Notes under the pieces: generated by a model
Seen by the model: only the letters and a program-made list of their open reading frames with translations
The model's database searches: none
Told to the model about the DNA's origin: nothing
Shown: positions 1 through 10,331 of the stretch, in pieces
How the letters are laid out: each line of letters begins with the position of its first letter
Position numbering within the stretch: the stretch's first letter is position 1
Position numbers and translations under genes: made by a program
Assembly: GCF_029867415.1 (NCBI RefSeq)
Contig: NW_026705313.1
Span: 744,001-808,000 of the forward strand
DNA: 64,000 nucleotides
Direction: 5' to 3'
DNA from: Vicia villosa
Taxonomy: Eukaryota; Streptophyta; Magnoliopsida; Fabales; Fabaceae

Positions 1-1
1 G

Positions 2-1339
2 TGTTTTACCTTTCCAGACTATCAGTTGGTACCAACCTTGGAAGAATATGCCAATCTTTTGGGTATTCCTGTGTCTGACAAAATACCTTTCAATGGTTTG
101 GAAGCCATTCCTAAGTCACCAGCCATTGCAGCAGGTATCCACTTGAAGAAATCTGAAATAGAAAGTAATTGGACTACCAAAGGAAACCTTCCGGGTTTGA
201 CTTCGCAGTTTCTAATAAAGAAAGCCTTTGATTTCATTGACACTGGTAGCATGATAGCTTTTGAAGCTATACTAGCCTTGCTCATCTATGGTTTGGTTCT
301 GTTTCCCAACGTCAACGACTTTGTTGATATCAACGCCATAAAGATCTTTCTGATTGGAAATCCCGTTCCGACTTTGCTTGGTGACACGTATTTCTCTATC
401 CATCATAGGAATCGCCAAGGTGGTGGAATCATTGTATGTTGTGCACCTCTTTTGTACAAATGGATTGTTTCACACTTACCTAAGTCTCCTATTTTCACGG
501 AAAACCGAGAAGGCTTACGTTGGCCTCGAAGACTTATGTCTCTTACTAATAATGATATTCATTGGTATACTTTGGCTCGCTGTGGTACAGAAACCATTGA
601 TAGTTGTGGGGAGTTCGCCAACGTACCTCTCGTTGGCACACAAGGAGGAATTAACTATAATCCGGTCCTAGCCCGACGACAACTCGGGTATGCAAATTCA
701 GCTAAACCCATTGGTCTCGCAGTGGAATGCTACTTTTACCGAGAAGGAGAAGATCCTCAAAGGTTGAAGACAAGAATGGTAAGAGCTTGGTACGACGTCC
801 GAAGAAAAGAAAAAGGTGGGGAAAGAAACTGCATTGCTACGAACGCCTATACCTGCTGGGTAAAGAAAAGAGCAAAGGAGTTTCAAATGCCTTATGATTA
901 TGAAAAACCCATGTTCCCTGTGGTGTCTCAACTACCCAACATTCCCATTGACACTACGGAAGAATACCAAGAGATTTTAGCCAAGATGAGGTTAGAAAAA
1001 GACGCTTGGGAAGAAAAGTTTCGTAAAACTGATGAGGAAAATAGAAAGTTGAAGAAAAGAGTGAAAGATCACGAAGAAACTCTCTATTATCAAGATGGAT
1101 GGCTCATGAGCAAAGATGAGAAGATTCGTCGGAAAGATGCCGCAATCAGAAGATACATCAAAGAAAGCAAGAAGAATCTTGAAGCCTCGACAAGCGACGC
1201 TCCGACTCCTGATGATTGGAAGAATGTTGTCGACAAACTGAGGGCTGAAAAGGCCAAATTGAAAGCTTACTATGGGAAAGAAATAATGAAGCTCAAGCTG
1301 CACAATGCATTTGGTTCTTCATCTGATGAAGATGTTTAG
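2..1339 (+). CDS. Ogre ORF1 protein, 5'-truncated by the window edge
   Basis: The frame is open from base 2, and the first methionine (base 26) is internal, because the residues before it (CFTFPDYQL) match those of the complete ORF1 in element 2. About 445 residues are visible. The N-terminal two thirds resemble the plant domain of unknown function carried by Ogre ORF1 proteins (the DUF7745 type, from memory). Shared landmarks with element 2 include PTLEEYA, GLVLFPN, DFVD, NPVPTLL and GINYNP. The C-terminal third is charged and heptad-like, with many K and E residues, and probably forms a coiled coil; it ends in an acidic tail. The biochemical role is unknown. ORF1 sits upstream of gag as a separate frame, a hallmark of Ogre elements. 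Confidence 0.85.
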   Translation, partial: CFTFPDYQLVPTLEEYANLLGIPVSDKIPFNGLEAIPKSPAIAAGIHLKKSEIESNWTTKGNLPGLTSQFLIKKAFDFIDTGSMIAFEAILALLIYGLVLFPNVNDFVDINAIKIFLIGNPVPTLLGDTYFSIHHRNRQGGGIIVCCAPLLYKWIVSHLPKSPIFTENREGLRWPRRLMSLTNNDIHWYTLARCGTETIDSCGEFANVPLVGTQGGINYNPVLARRQLGYANSAKPIGLAVECYFYREGEDPQRLKTRMVRAWYDVRRKEKGGERNCIATNAYTCWVKKRAKEFQMPYDYEKPMFPVVSQLPNIPIDTTEEYQEILAKMRLEKDAWEEKFRKTDEENRKLKKRVKDHEETLYYQDGWLMSKDEKIRRKDAAIRRYIKESKKNLEASTSDAPTPDDWKNVVDKLRAEKAKLKAYYGKEIMKLKLHNAFGSSSDEDV

Positions 1340-1673
1340 GATTTGTTTAGATTTTCATTTATCATTTGCTTTTGTAAGGAGCTACGCTCCAATGTTGTAA
1401 CATTTCCCATTATTGCAAAAAAAAAAAAAATGAAATGAATGAATAAAAGAATTGTTTGTGTTCCAATGTTTGCAAGGAAATAATCTTTAAAATAATTGGA
1501 AAAATCATAAATTTCTTTTTGCATACATCATTCTGCATATCGAGTTTGTTGTATAGAGTCTCATCTTTTGGATCTTTCTCCATTAGATCGTCAAGCTGTC
1601 GCGTCTCAAAGTTTCTCGACCACGCTCGCAATCAGATCACAGATACAATACTCGTTCAAGCAGAAGAAGAGTA
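1340..1673 (+). other. ORF1-gag spacer of element 1
   Basis: This is AT-rich DNA with an A-run at about 1417-1430. Its last 45 bases would read in frame into gag as a basic peptide containing Y-N-T-R-S-S. Elements 2 and 3 have comparable peptides before their gag methionine, so the functional gag may start upstream of 1674, possibly through splicing. I see no other gene here. Confidence 0.5.
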
Positions 1674-2666
1674 ATGGAACACTCTGAACAAGAGAATATT
1701 GAGCTCCGTGGTACAGTGACCACCCTTCAGGAAAAGTTGGAAAGTCTCACTACTCTGGTTGACTCTTTAATGGCCGCACGGAATCAGCCGCCACCACCCA
1801 ACAGTCAAGCAACGGTAACATCTGAAGTCACTACTCCAGTTTCTACAGTTGCATTCGGTATTCCATCTTTCTCTATGCCAGAAGGTTGGGGCCCGCCTTT
1901 CAGCTTTGGTACAGGTTTCCGCCATAATTTCTCTGGGGTTCAAACAGCTACAACTGAAGCGCCTGCTGCACAAGGTTCAGCATTTATTCCACATTCAGGG
2001 GTAACTTTTTCCCAAATCACTATGGCACTTTCTCAACCTACTATGACAGTTCCGACCCCTACGGTTCACACTGTTCCTTATGATGGCAATGAGATTTATC
2101 ATGATCAAGGTGATAGCACAAATCCGCGTAACCTTGTGGAAGATCTCCAAGAACAGTTCAACAAGATTCAATTGGAAGTCAAAGCTATTCGTGGCAAAGA
2201 TTTGTTTGGAAAGAATGCCCAGGAGCTATGTTTGGTTCCCAGTGTACAAATACCTGCTAAGTTCAAGGTCCCTGACTTTGAGAAGTACAAAGGTAGTTCT
2301 TGTCCACAAAGCCATCTTGTGATGTATGCCAGAAAGATGTCTACTTATGCAGATAATCATCAGTTGCTTATCCATTACTTTCAAGACAGTTTGACTGGTG
2401 CCGCACTGAAGTGGTACACAGGCTTGGATAGCACTAATATTCGGACTTTCAATGACCTAGGTGAGGCCTTTGTCCGACAATACAAGTATAACTCGGATAT
2501 GGCTCCAGACAGAGATCAGCTCCGATCCATGGCTCAGAAAGACCATGAAGCTTTCAAAGAGTATGCCCAACGATGGAGAGAAACTGCTGCTCAGATTAAT
2601 CCACCGTTGAAAGAGAAAGAGATGACAAAGATCTTTTTGAATACTCTCAGTCCTTTTTATTGCTAG
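1674..2666 (+). pseudogene. gag: gag N-terminal part, ends at a frameshift
   Basis: The 330-residue frame begins MEHSEQ, matching the gag starts of elements 2 (MEQFEQ) and 3 (MEYQEQ). A short heptad region and a P/T/S-rich linker are followed by the conserved retrotransposon gag core. That core has KFKVPDFEKYKGSSCPQSH, then HYFQDSLTGAALKWY, then a QYKYNSDMAPDRDQL block and EYAQRWRE. The frame ends abnormally right after SPFY. In elements 2 and 3 the protein continues past this point, and here the continuation lies in another frame starting just downstream. A small deletion of bases near 2658-2662 explains this. The gag is therefore split and presumably non-functional unless the frame is bypassed. 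Confidence 0.85.
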
Positions 2667-2688
2667 TGCTCCAAGTGATTTCACCGAA

Positions 2689-5688
2689 ATGGTAAACATG
2701 GGGATGCGTCTAGAAGAAGGAGTCCGAACCGGACGTCTGACTAAAGAAAGTGGATCTTCGAGTGGAACCAAAAAGTTCGGAAGTGGTTTCCCAAAGAAGA
2801 AAGAACAAAGTGTTGACATGGTGTCCCAAGGGAAGCCAAGAGGAAACGTCAATCGTCAACAACAGATTGCTGCTATTGCGCCAGTCGTTAATACAGCACC
2901 AAATCTGGGATTTACCCCGCAATTTCAGCAACAACAGCCTCGACCACAGGCTCAGCAGCTGAACAATAATCAGAATCGTGTGCAAAGAGCTCCACAGTTT
3001 GATCCGATTCCGATGACCTACACAGAATTGTACCCTGCACTGATTGAAAGAGGCCTTATTCAAACTAAAGCACCACCACCAGTACCTGAGAGACTCCCAT
3101 GGTGGTACAAAGCTGAGGTATCATGCCCTTATCATCAAGGAGCACCTGGCCATGATCTTGAGCATTGCATAGCCTTGAAATATGAAGTCCAGAGGTTGGT
3201 TAGGTCTAATCTCCTCTCTTTCAGAAATTTGAACCCTAATGTGCAAGCAAATCCGCTGCCCAATCATGGAGGGCATGTTGTAAACATGGTATATGGATGT
3301 CCTGGTCCATACCGGGTCTATAATATCAATTACTCAAGAGCCGATTTGGTACAAATGCACGCTACTCTTTGTCGGGGGCCGAATTTTCGCCAGCATCAAT
3401 ACGGTTCCTGCAGAATATGTTGTGTAGATCCTCACGGATGTTCAATTGTGAGAAGAGATCTCCAAGTTCTGTTGGATAATGGTACTCTTCAGATCTACCG
3501 AAATAGGGATGAAAATGAAGTTAACATGATAGGATGTTATCCGCATGAGCTTTTAGTCTCAGATATCAACTCGGAAATGCCTAAAGTTAACGTCATCGTT
3601 CCTCATTTCAACATGCCTGAGCGCATGGAAGTTACCTACAACAAGCCAAAGGTTCCTGTTGCTCCTTTGATCATCTGTCTACCTGGACCTGTTCCTTATG
3701 ACTCTGACAAGGCAGTTCCATACAACTACAATGCAACAATGATAAAGGATGGACAAGAAGTTCCTTTGCCTACTCTCTCATCTGTTGTAAACATTGCTGA
3801 TGTAAGTCGTGTAACAAGAAGTGGACGTGTGTATACTCCACTACCTCCAAAGCAGCCTGTTGCTCCTGCAACCGGGCAAAATCCTGTTAATATACCAGTG
3901 GGGAATCCTGTGGAAACTCCTGTCAGTAATACAAACACTGATGTTGGTCAATCCAGTGGAACCAATGTGAATCCTGACTTTGATGAAATTTTGAAGCTTA
4001 TCAAAAGAAGTGAATACAAGATTGTGGATCAGCTTATGCAGACTCCTTCAAAGATCTCAATACTTTCATTGCTGTTAAACTCAGAAGCCCACAGGGAAGC
4101 CCTGATGAAGGTCTTAGATCAAGCTTTTGTAGACCATGATGTGACTGTTGATCACTTTGATGGGATAATAGCCAACATAACAGCTTGCAACAATTTAAGC
4201 TTCTGTGATGAAGAACTCCCCGAGGAAGGCAGAAATCACAATCTTGCTTTGCACATTTCTATGAACTGTCAGTCAGACTCTTTGTCCAATGTGTTGGTAG
4301 ACACCGGATCTTCTTTGAATGTGATGCCAAAGACGACTCTTGCTCGCTTGTCTTACCAAGGAATGCCTATGAAGTTCAGTGGTGTAGTAGTCAAAGCATT
4401 TGATGGATCGCGAAAATCTGTTATCGGAGAAGTCAACCTTCCCATGACAATTGGTCCACATACATTTCAAATCACTTTCCAGGTCATGGATATTCAAGCT
4501 GCTTATAGCTGTCTGTTAGGACGACCATGGATCCACGAAGCAGGGGCAGTAACTTCTACGCTCCATCAAAAGTTAAAATTTGTAACAAATGGAAAATTGG
4601 TAATAATAAGTGGAGAACAAGCCTTGATGGTGAGCCATTTATCCAATTTCTCTTTCATCAGTGCTGATGATGTGGAAGGAACTCAGTTCCAAGGTCTCTC
4701 TTTAGAAGACGAATCTTCCAAGAAGAAAGCATCGATCTCTTCTTACAAAGAGGCAGTGAAAGTAGTGAAAGATGGAACTACCACTGGCTGGGGGCAAGTT
4801 GTGATCCCTACCAAGAATGAAACTAGAGCAGGTCTCGGATGTTCACCAACATTCTCAAACTGCACCAAGAAGGATGACACCCTTCGACCGATCAAAGAAA
4901 CATTCATTAGTGGAGGATTCCTTAACCCAATTCCTCAAGAGGTTAATGTCCTTATTGAAGAATGCATTGAAGAAAGTCTACCTGATCCTGAAGAAGAATG
5001 GAAATGTTATCTCAATGACTCGGGATACATATCTCAGGAAGAACCATATCCTCCTTCAGAGAAAACAAGTGCTAAAGAAATTCCGCCTATTCCTGCAGAG
5101 GTTTGGGACACCTTGGGACAACCAAGTGGAAAATTTGATTATATGGTGAAATACACTGCACCTGAAAGTTACAAGATTGCGATTGAGGATATCCAACCAA
5201 CTGGATGGGGAGATTCCTTTGAATATAATAGTCAACCAGAAGAGGCTTATCAGCCCTGTCAATTTCCTCAGCAGCCTGAAATTACTGAAGATTTCGGATT
5301 TAACGCACCTGCCAAGGTTTATAATCCTGAAGATGGTTATTATCACATAAATGCCATTTTTGAAGATGAAGGGGAAGATGGTCCCGCAACTGACTCGGAA
5401 AGTGTCGCTGACAATGAGTCTCTTCATCCTGAAGACTGGGAAATACATCCTGAAAATTCTGAAGATTGTGACTCGTCTTATGCTCTTCAAGAGGTGGAAG
5501 AAGACCGTTTCAACTCTACAAAGAACAAGGGTGACAAACCAGGACCTTCAAATCCTGCTCGACCAGCGGTCAATGTCAATACTGAAGATAATTCTGAGGA
5601 GAATTTTCCTGAATACATAATACACAGAGGAGTTCGTTGCTACTGGAAGGCTGTTGACGTTCCGAATGTTGTTCGCCGCTCAAAGTAA
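2689..5688 (+). CDS. gag C-terminal part plus aspartic protease (split from gag by frameshift)
   Basis: This frame continues gag after the break near 2660; the ATG at 2689 is only the first methionine in it. At about residues 143-157 there is a zinc-knuckle-like Cys-His cluster (CPYHQGAPGHDLEHC). A long linker follows, with a second Cys-rich patch (CRICCVD). The retroviral-type aspartic protease has its catalytic D-T-G-S-S at about residue 538 (base 4300) and the LLGRPW motif about 70 residues later. Such proteases cleave the polyprotein within virus-like particles. The acidic C-terminal tail ends at a TAA that overlaps a GT splice donor (5685-5686). In the spliced RNA the stop would be removed and the frame would run into pol. 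Confidence 0.85.
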   Translation: MVNMGMRLEEGVRTGRLTKESGSSSGTKKFGSGFPKKKEQSVDMVSQGKPRGNVNRQQQIAAIAPVVNTAPNLGFTPQFQQQQPRPQAQQLNNNQNRVQRAPQFDPIPMTYTELYPALIERGLIQTKAPPPVPERLPWWYKAEVSCPYHQGAPGHDLEHCIALKYEVQRLVRSNLLSFRNLNPNVQANPLPNHGGHVVNMVYGCPGPYRVYNINYSRADLVQMHATLCRGPNFRQHQYGSCRICCVDPHGCSIVRRDLQVLLDNGTLQIYRNRDENEVNMIGCYPHELLVSDINSEMPKVNVIVPHFNMPERMEVTYNKPKVPVAPLIICLPGPVPYDSDKAVPYNYNATMIKDGQEVPLPTLSSVVNIADVSRVTRSGRVYTPLPPKQPVAPATGQNPVNIPVGNPVETPVSNTNTDVGQSSGTNVNPDFDEILKLIKRSEYKIVDQLMQTPSKISILSLLLNSEAHREALMKVLDQAFVDHDVTVDHFDGIIANITACNNLSFCDEELPEEGRNHNLALHISMNCQSDSLSNVLVDTGSSLNVMPKTTLARLSYQGMPMKFSGVVVKAFDGSRKSVIGEVNLPMTIGPHTFQITFQVMDIQAAYSCLLGRPWIHEAGAVTSTLHQKLKFVTNGKLVIISGEQALMVSHLSNFSFISADDVEGTQFQGLSLEDESSKKKASISSYKEAVKVVKDGTTTGWGQVVIPTKNETRAGLGCSPTFSNCTKKDDTLRPIKETFISGGFLNPIPQEVNVLIEECIEESLPDPEEEWKCYLNDSGYISQEEPYPPSEKTSAKEIPPIPAEVWDTLGQPSGKFDYMVKYTAPESYKIAIEDIQPTGWGDSFEYNSQPEEAYQPCQFPQQPEITEDFGFNAPAKVYNPEDGYYHINAIFEDEGEDGPATDSESVADNESLHPEDWEIHPENSEDCDSSYALQEVEEDRFNSTKNKGDKPGPSNPARPAVNVNTEDNSEENFPEYIIHRGVRCYWKAVDVPNVVRRSK

Positions 5689-6036
5689 TCACCTCGCTGT
5701 TATTTTGACCTCCTGCCTTGCCCAAAGCAGAGAGATGTTTTATAGGGCTTTGCTTTTAAATGTTCCGCCCAAATAACTTTGTGTATAGGGCTTTGTTTTA
5801 AAAGTTTCCCTCTTTGTCCTGCCCAAGGCAAATGAGTTTGTGTTTAGGGCTTTGTTTCAAAAATGAATCATAAATAAAGTGTCATTTTGAATTCCCTACA
5901 TTATATGTTTTATTTTTGCTTTTTCTGGAAATGGTAATCCTAAAAAACAAAATAAAATAAAAAAAAACTTTTCAAAAAAAATCTGCATACACTCCTGCAT
6001 TCATAAATTTTCTGAAATAAATAATCACATGTGCAG
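5685..6036 (+). other. Putative intron between protease and reverse transcriptase (element 1)
   Basis: A GTAA donor at 5685 and a TGTGCAG acceptor ending at 6036 bound 352 bp of T-rich DNA with several stop codons. Exon 1 ends with two bases of a codon and exon 2 supplies the third, so the protease frame joins the pol frame exactly. The protease stop codon lies inside the donor. An intron at this position is known for Ogre elements. The exact sites here are predicted from the sequence, supported by the same arrangement in element 2. Confidence 0.75.
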
Positions 6037-9000
6037 ATTTACTATTGATAAACCCATTGAATGCAATAACCCTATGCCCTCTCCCAACTTTGAGTTTCCT
6101 GTGTTCGAAGCCGAAGAAGAGGAAGAAGAGGAGATCCCGGACGAGATCTCTCGATTACTTAAGCACGAGGAAAGAGCCATTCTGCCTCACAAAGAGCCTT
6201 TAGAAAAGATCAACTTGGGTTCTGAAGAAGACAAAAAAGAAGTGACCATTGGATCGCTGCTTGATGCTGATATCAAGAGTAAGTTGACAGACCTTCTCAA
6301 AGAATATGTTGACGTGTTTGCCTGGTCCTACCAAGACATGCCTGGGTTGGATACCAGTATTGTTCAGCATTACTTACCATTGAAGCCAGAATGTCCGCCA
6401 GTTAAGCAGAAATTACGAAGGACTCACCCTGATATGGCTAACAAGATTAAAGTAGAAGTTCAAAAGCAACTCGACGCAGGTTTTCTTGTCACCTCTGAGT
6501 ATCCTCAATGGTTGGCCAACATAGTGCCAGTTCCGAAGAAAGATGGAAAAGTCCGAATGTGTGTTGACTACCGTGACTTGAACAAAGCCAGTCCCAAAGA
6601 TGACTTTCCATTACCGCATATCGACATGCTGGTTGATAACACCGCTAAGTTCAACGTCTTTTCCTTCATGGACGGGTTCTCCGGTTATAATCAGATCAAG
6701 ATGGCTCCTGAAGACATGGAGAAGACATCTTTCATCACCCCATGGGGTACCTTTTGCTACAAAGTGATGCCGTTTGGATTAAAGAATGCAGGCGCAACTT
6801 ACCAAAGGGCAATGACTACTCTCTTTCATGACATGATGCATAAAGAAATTGAAGTTTATGTGGACGACATGATAGCCAAGTCCAGCACAGAAGAAGAACA
6901 TATTGAATACCTTTTGAAGTTATTTCAACGATTAAGGAAATATCAGCTTCGCTTGAATCCTAACAAATGTACTTTTGGGGTTAGATCTGGAAAACTTTTG
7001 GGTTTCATTGTCAGCCAAAGAGGTATTGAAGTAGATCCCGACAAAGTCAAAGCTATTCAAGAGATGCCTGCACCAAAAACTGAAAAGCAAGTAAGAGGAT
7101 TTCTCGGACGATTGAACTACATCTCCAGATTTATCTCTCAAATGACTGCTACTTGTGGGCCAATTTTCAAGCTTCTCCGCAAAAATCAAGGGGTTGTATG
7201 GACTGAAGATTGCCAAAAAGCGTTTGACAGTATCAAAGAGTACCTGTTAGAACCACCAATATTGATTCCTCCGGTTGAAGGAAGACCATTAATCATGTAC
7301 CTTACTGTGTTAGAAGAATCCATGGGTTGTATGCTTGGACAACAAGATGAAACCGGTAAGAAGGAGCATGCCATCTATTACTTGAGTAAGAAATTCACAG
7401 ATTGTGAGTCTCGTTACTCCATGCTCGAAAAAACATGTTGTGCTTTGGCTTGGGCTTCAAAACGTCTCCGCCAATACATGATCAACAATACTACTTGGTT
7501 AATCTCCAAAATGGATCCGATCAAGTATGTCTTTGAAAAGCCTGCCTTAACAGGAAGGATTGCCCGATGGCAAATGTTGTTATCCGAATATGACATTGAA
7601 TACCGTGCTCAAAAAGCGGTCAAAGGAAGCATTCTCGCCGATCATTTGGCGCATCAACCAATTAATGAATATCAATCTCTCAAGTTTGACTTTCCTGATG
7701 AAGATGTCTTATACTTGAAAATGAAAGATTGTGACGAACCGTTACCTGAAGAAGGTCCTGAGCCTGGATCAAGATGGGGCCTAATTTTTGATGGAGCAGT
7801 AAACGCTTTTGGCAATGGAATTGGGGCAATCATCATCACTCCCAAGGGTACTCATATCCCATTCTCCGCCAGACTGCTATTTGATTGTACCAACAACATC
7901 GCAGAATACGAAGCTTGTATCATGGGTCTCGAAGAAGCCATTGACTTAAGGATCAAGATCCTCGACATATATGGAGATTCAGCCCTCGTGATCAACCAAA
8001 TCAAAGACAAGTGGGAAACTTACCACCCTGGTTTGATTCCTTACAGAGATTATGCAAGACGTCTTTTGACTTTCTTCAACAAAGTTGAGTTGCATCATAT
8101 ACCTCGAGATCAGAATCGAATGGCAGACGCTTTAGCTACTCTATCTTCCATGTTCAAAGTCAATCACTGGAATGATATGCCTACAGTCAGAATCACGCGC
8201 CTTGAAAGGCCCGCCTATGTGTTTGCAACTGAAGCAGTCGTCGATGATAAACCGTGGTTCCACGACATCAAACGTTTCCTTCAAACTCAAGAGTACCCAC
8301 TTGGGGCATCAAACAAAGATAAGAAAACTCTAAGGAGGCTTTCTGGCAGTTTCTTCCTGAACGGAGATGTGCTATACAAAAGAAATTTCGACATGGTTTT
8401 GCTCAGATGCGTGGATAGACACGAAGCAGACATGTTAATGCATGAAGTGCATGAAGGGTCCTTTGGAACTCATTCAAATGGGCATGCAATGTCCAAAAAG
8501 ATCTTAAGAGCAGGATACTATTGGTTGACAATGGAATCAGACTGTTACAAACACGTGAAGAGATGTCACAAGTGCCAGATCTACGCAGACAAGATCCATG
8601 TGCCACCGACTCTACTCAACGTTCTCTCATCTCCATGGCCTTTCTCCATGTGGGGTATCGACATGATTGGAATGATCGAACCGAAAGCTTCAAACGGTCA
8701 TCGTTTCATCTTGGTAGCAATTGATTACTTCACCAAATGGGTCGAAGCAGCATCTTACGCCAATGTTACAAGACAGGTGGTTGTGAGGTTTATCAAGAAT
8801 AACATCATTTGCCGATATGGTATTCCCAGCAAGATCATTACTGACAATGGTTCAAACTTGAACAACAAGATGATGAAAGAATTATGTGAGGAATTCAAGA
8901 TTGAGCATCATAATTCTTCTCCTTACAGACCAAAAATGAACGGCGCCGTTGAAGCTGCCAACAAGAACATTAAGAAGATCGTCCAAAAAATGGTCGTCAC

Positions 9001-9502
9001 TTACAAAGACTGGCATGAAATGCTGCCATTTGCTTTACATGGGTACCGTACTTCAGTGCGTACTTCAACAGGGGCAACTCCCTTTTCTCTAGTATACGGC
9101 ACGGAAGCTGTGCTCCCCGTAGAAGTTGAAATCCCATCAATGAGAGTCCTCATGGAGACTAAGTTATCAGAGGCTGAATGGTGTCAAAGCAGATACGATC
9201 AGTTGAATTTAATCGAAGAGAAACGTATGACTGCTCTATGCCATGGACAGTTATACCAAACAAGGATGAAACAAGCCTTCAACAAAAAGGTTCGACCTCG
9301 TGAATTTCAAGAAGGCGACCTCGTGCTTAAAAAGATCTTGTCTTTTCAACCAGATTCTAGGGGCAAATGGTCTCCTAATTACGAAGGCCCGTATGTTGTC
9401 AAAAGAACATTTTCTGGCGGCGCCATGACTCTTGCAACCATGGATGGTGATGAACTCCCACATCCTGTGAATGCTGATGCAGTCAAGAAATACTTTGTCT
9501 AA
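6029..9502 (+). CDS. pol: pol: reverse transcriptase, two RNase H domains and integrase (element 1)
   Basis: The 1157-residue frame copies the element RNA into DNA and integrates it. An acidic leader precedes the reverse transcriptase, which has VRMCVDYRDLN, FMDGFSGYNQI and the catalytic Y-V-D-D at residues 277-280. The classical RNase H follows at about 400-540 (SKKFTDCESRYS). A second RNase H, at about 582-710 (LIFDGAVNAFGNGIGA, AEYEA, ADALATL), is typical of the Tat group. Integrase has an H-H-C-C zinc site at about 808-850 and a catalytic triad at D878, D939 and E975, which is D-x60-D-x35-E spacing. A GPYVV-type C-terminal domain ends the protein. No internal stop is present. Translation probably enters from gag-pro through the splice at 6036/6037, so the ATG at 6029 is not the biological start. 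Confidence 0.93.
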   Translation: MCRFTIDKPIECNNPMPSPNFEFPVFEAEEEEEEEIPDEISRLLKHEERAILPHKEPLEKINLGSEEDKKEVTIGSLLDADIKSKLTDLLKEYVDVFAWSYQDMPGLDTSIVQHYLPLKPECPPVKQKLRRTHPDMANKIKVEVQKQLDAGFLVTSEYPQWLANIVPVPKKDGKVRMCVDYRDLNKASPKDDFPLPHIDMLVDNTAKFNVFSFMDGFSGYNQIKMAPEDMEKTSFITPWGTFCYKVMPFGLKNAGATYQRAMTTLFHDMMHKEIEVYVDDMIAKSSTEEEHIEYLLKLFQRLRKYQLRLNPNKCTFGVRSGKLLGFIVSQRGIEVDPDKVKAIQEMPAPKTEKQVRGFLGRLNYISRFISQMTATCGPIFKLLRKNQGVVWTEDCQKAFDSIKEYLLEPPILIPPVEGRPLIMYLTVLEESMGCMLGQQDETGKKEHAIYYLSKKFTDCESRYSMLEKTCCALAWASKRLRQYMINNTTWLISKMDPIKYVFEKPALTGRIARWQMLLSEYDIEYRAQKAVKGSILADHLAHQPINEYQSLKFDFPDEDVLYLKMKDCDEPLPEEGPEPGSRWGLIFDGAVNAFGNGIGAIIITPKGTHIPFSARLLFDCTNNIAEYEACIMGLEEAIDLRIKILDIYGDSALVINQIKDKWETYHPGLIPYRDYARRLLTFFNKVELHHIPRDQNRMADALATLSSMFKVNHWNDMPTVRITRLERPAYVFATEAVVDDKPWFHDIKRFLQTQEYPLGASNKDKKTLRRLSGSFFLNGDVLYKRNFDMVLLRCVDRHEADMLMHEVHEGSFGTHSNGHAMSKKILRAGYYWLTMESDCYKHVKRCHKCQIYADKIHVPPTLLNVLSSPWPFSMWGIDMIGMIEPKASNGHRFILVAIDYFTKWVEAASYANVTRQVVVRFIKNNIICRYGIPSKIITDNGSNLNNKMMKELCEEFKIEHHNSSPYRPKMNGAVEAANKNIKKIVQKMVVTYKDWHEMLPFALHGYRTSVRTSTGATPFSLVYGTEAVLPVEVEIPSMRVLMETKLSEAEWCQSRYDQLNLIEEKRMTALCHGQLYQTRMKQAFNKKVRPREFQEGDLVLKKILSFQPDSRGKWSPNYEGPYVVKRTFSGGAMTLATMDGDELPHPVNADAVKKYFV

Positions 9503-9525
9503 AAAAATACAAAAGAACAGCTCGG

Positions 9526-9672
9526 TAAGTCGAAAACCCGCAAAGGGCGACTTAGGCAAAAATGAGCGTCTCGGTGGACTGAAAACCCGAAAGGGCGGTC
9601 CAGGCAAAAATTAGAGACATAAACAGAAAAAAAAATCATCCTGGTAGATTGAAAACCCGAAAGGGCAATCTA
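9526..9672 (+). repeat. Three covarying hairpins just after the integrase stop (element 1)
   Basis: Three copies lie at 9526-9554, 9575-9602 and 9645-9672. Each has an inner part AAAACCCG(C)AAAGGGC and is followed by AGGCAAAAAT. The outer 7-bp stems differ but stay paired: TAAGTCG/CGACTTA, TGGACTG/CGGTCCA (one G.U) and TAGATTG/CAATCTA. The inner CCC-GAAA-GGG is a GNRA-type tetraloop stem. Related hairpins follow pol in element 2 and gag in element 3. Confidence 0.7.
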
Positions 9673-10216
9673 GGCAAAAATTAGGGATTTATGACAAAGT
9701 AACTGCATCAGTCTGTACTTCGTCACCTGAGGAGTCTGTACTTCATCAAAGGATCTTCAAACAAATCATTGCCAATCTGAAGCAACAAGCACAGTTGGAA
9801 CTCAAAGTTGTTGGGGGGAATAGTGGTTATTGCTTTCAACGTAGCCTTTTCCGCATAATTACCATTTCCAACTTTTGTAAATACTCTATGGAATCACGCC
9901 TTTAGCTGATTACCATCCTATTAAATAAATTTGAGCCTTGTGCCCACTTGTTTGCAATCTCTAATTTCTTTTAGCTTGCAAAATGACGCTTTAATTGTGT
10001 TATTCGTTTTTGAAAGAAAAGAAAAAAAGTTTTAAATGAATTTTACTTTCCCTTTTTCAAAATAAAAGCGAAACCTTCCTTTGAGTTGTGAACAACAGAA
10101 GGAACATCAGCAGTCGTCTCCATAGGATGAACAAAAGGATTCTCCCTGAAAAATTGTTAAGACAACGGTATTCTGGTCCCAGAAAAGAATTCCTGAAGCA
10201 ATTACCCCTCGAGGTA

Positions 10217-10331
10217 AAGAAGCTCTTCTATCCCCAGTGAAGAAGGTCTTCTATCCCCAATGAAGAAGGTCTTTTATCCCCAGTGTCGAAGATTTTCCAT
10301 CTCCAGTGAAGAAGTTCTTCCATCTCAATAA
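10217..10331 (+). repeat. Five tandem 23-bp repeats
   Basis: The unit reads roughly AAGAAGGTCTTCTATCCCCAGTG with small changes; the last copy is one base shorter. GAAG and CTTC words in each copy allow short stem-loops around a TATCCCCAGT loop. It lies in the 3' untranslated region of element 1. Confidence 0.75.
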
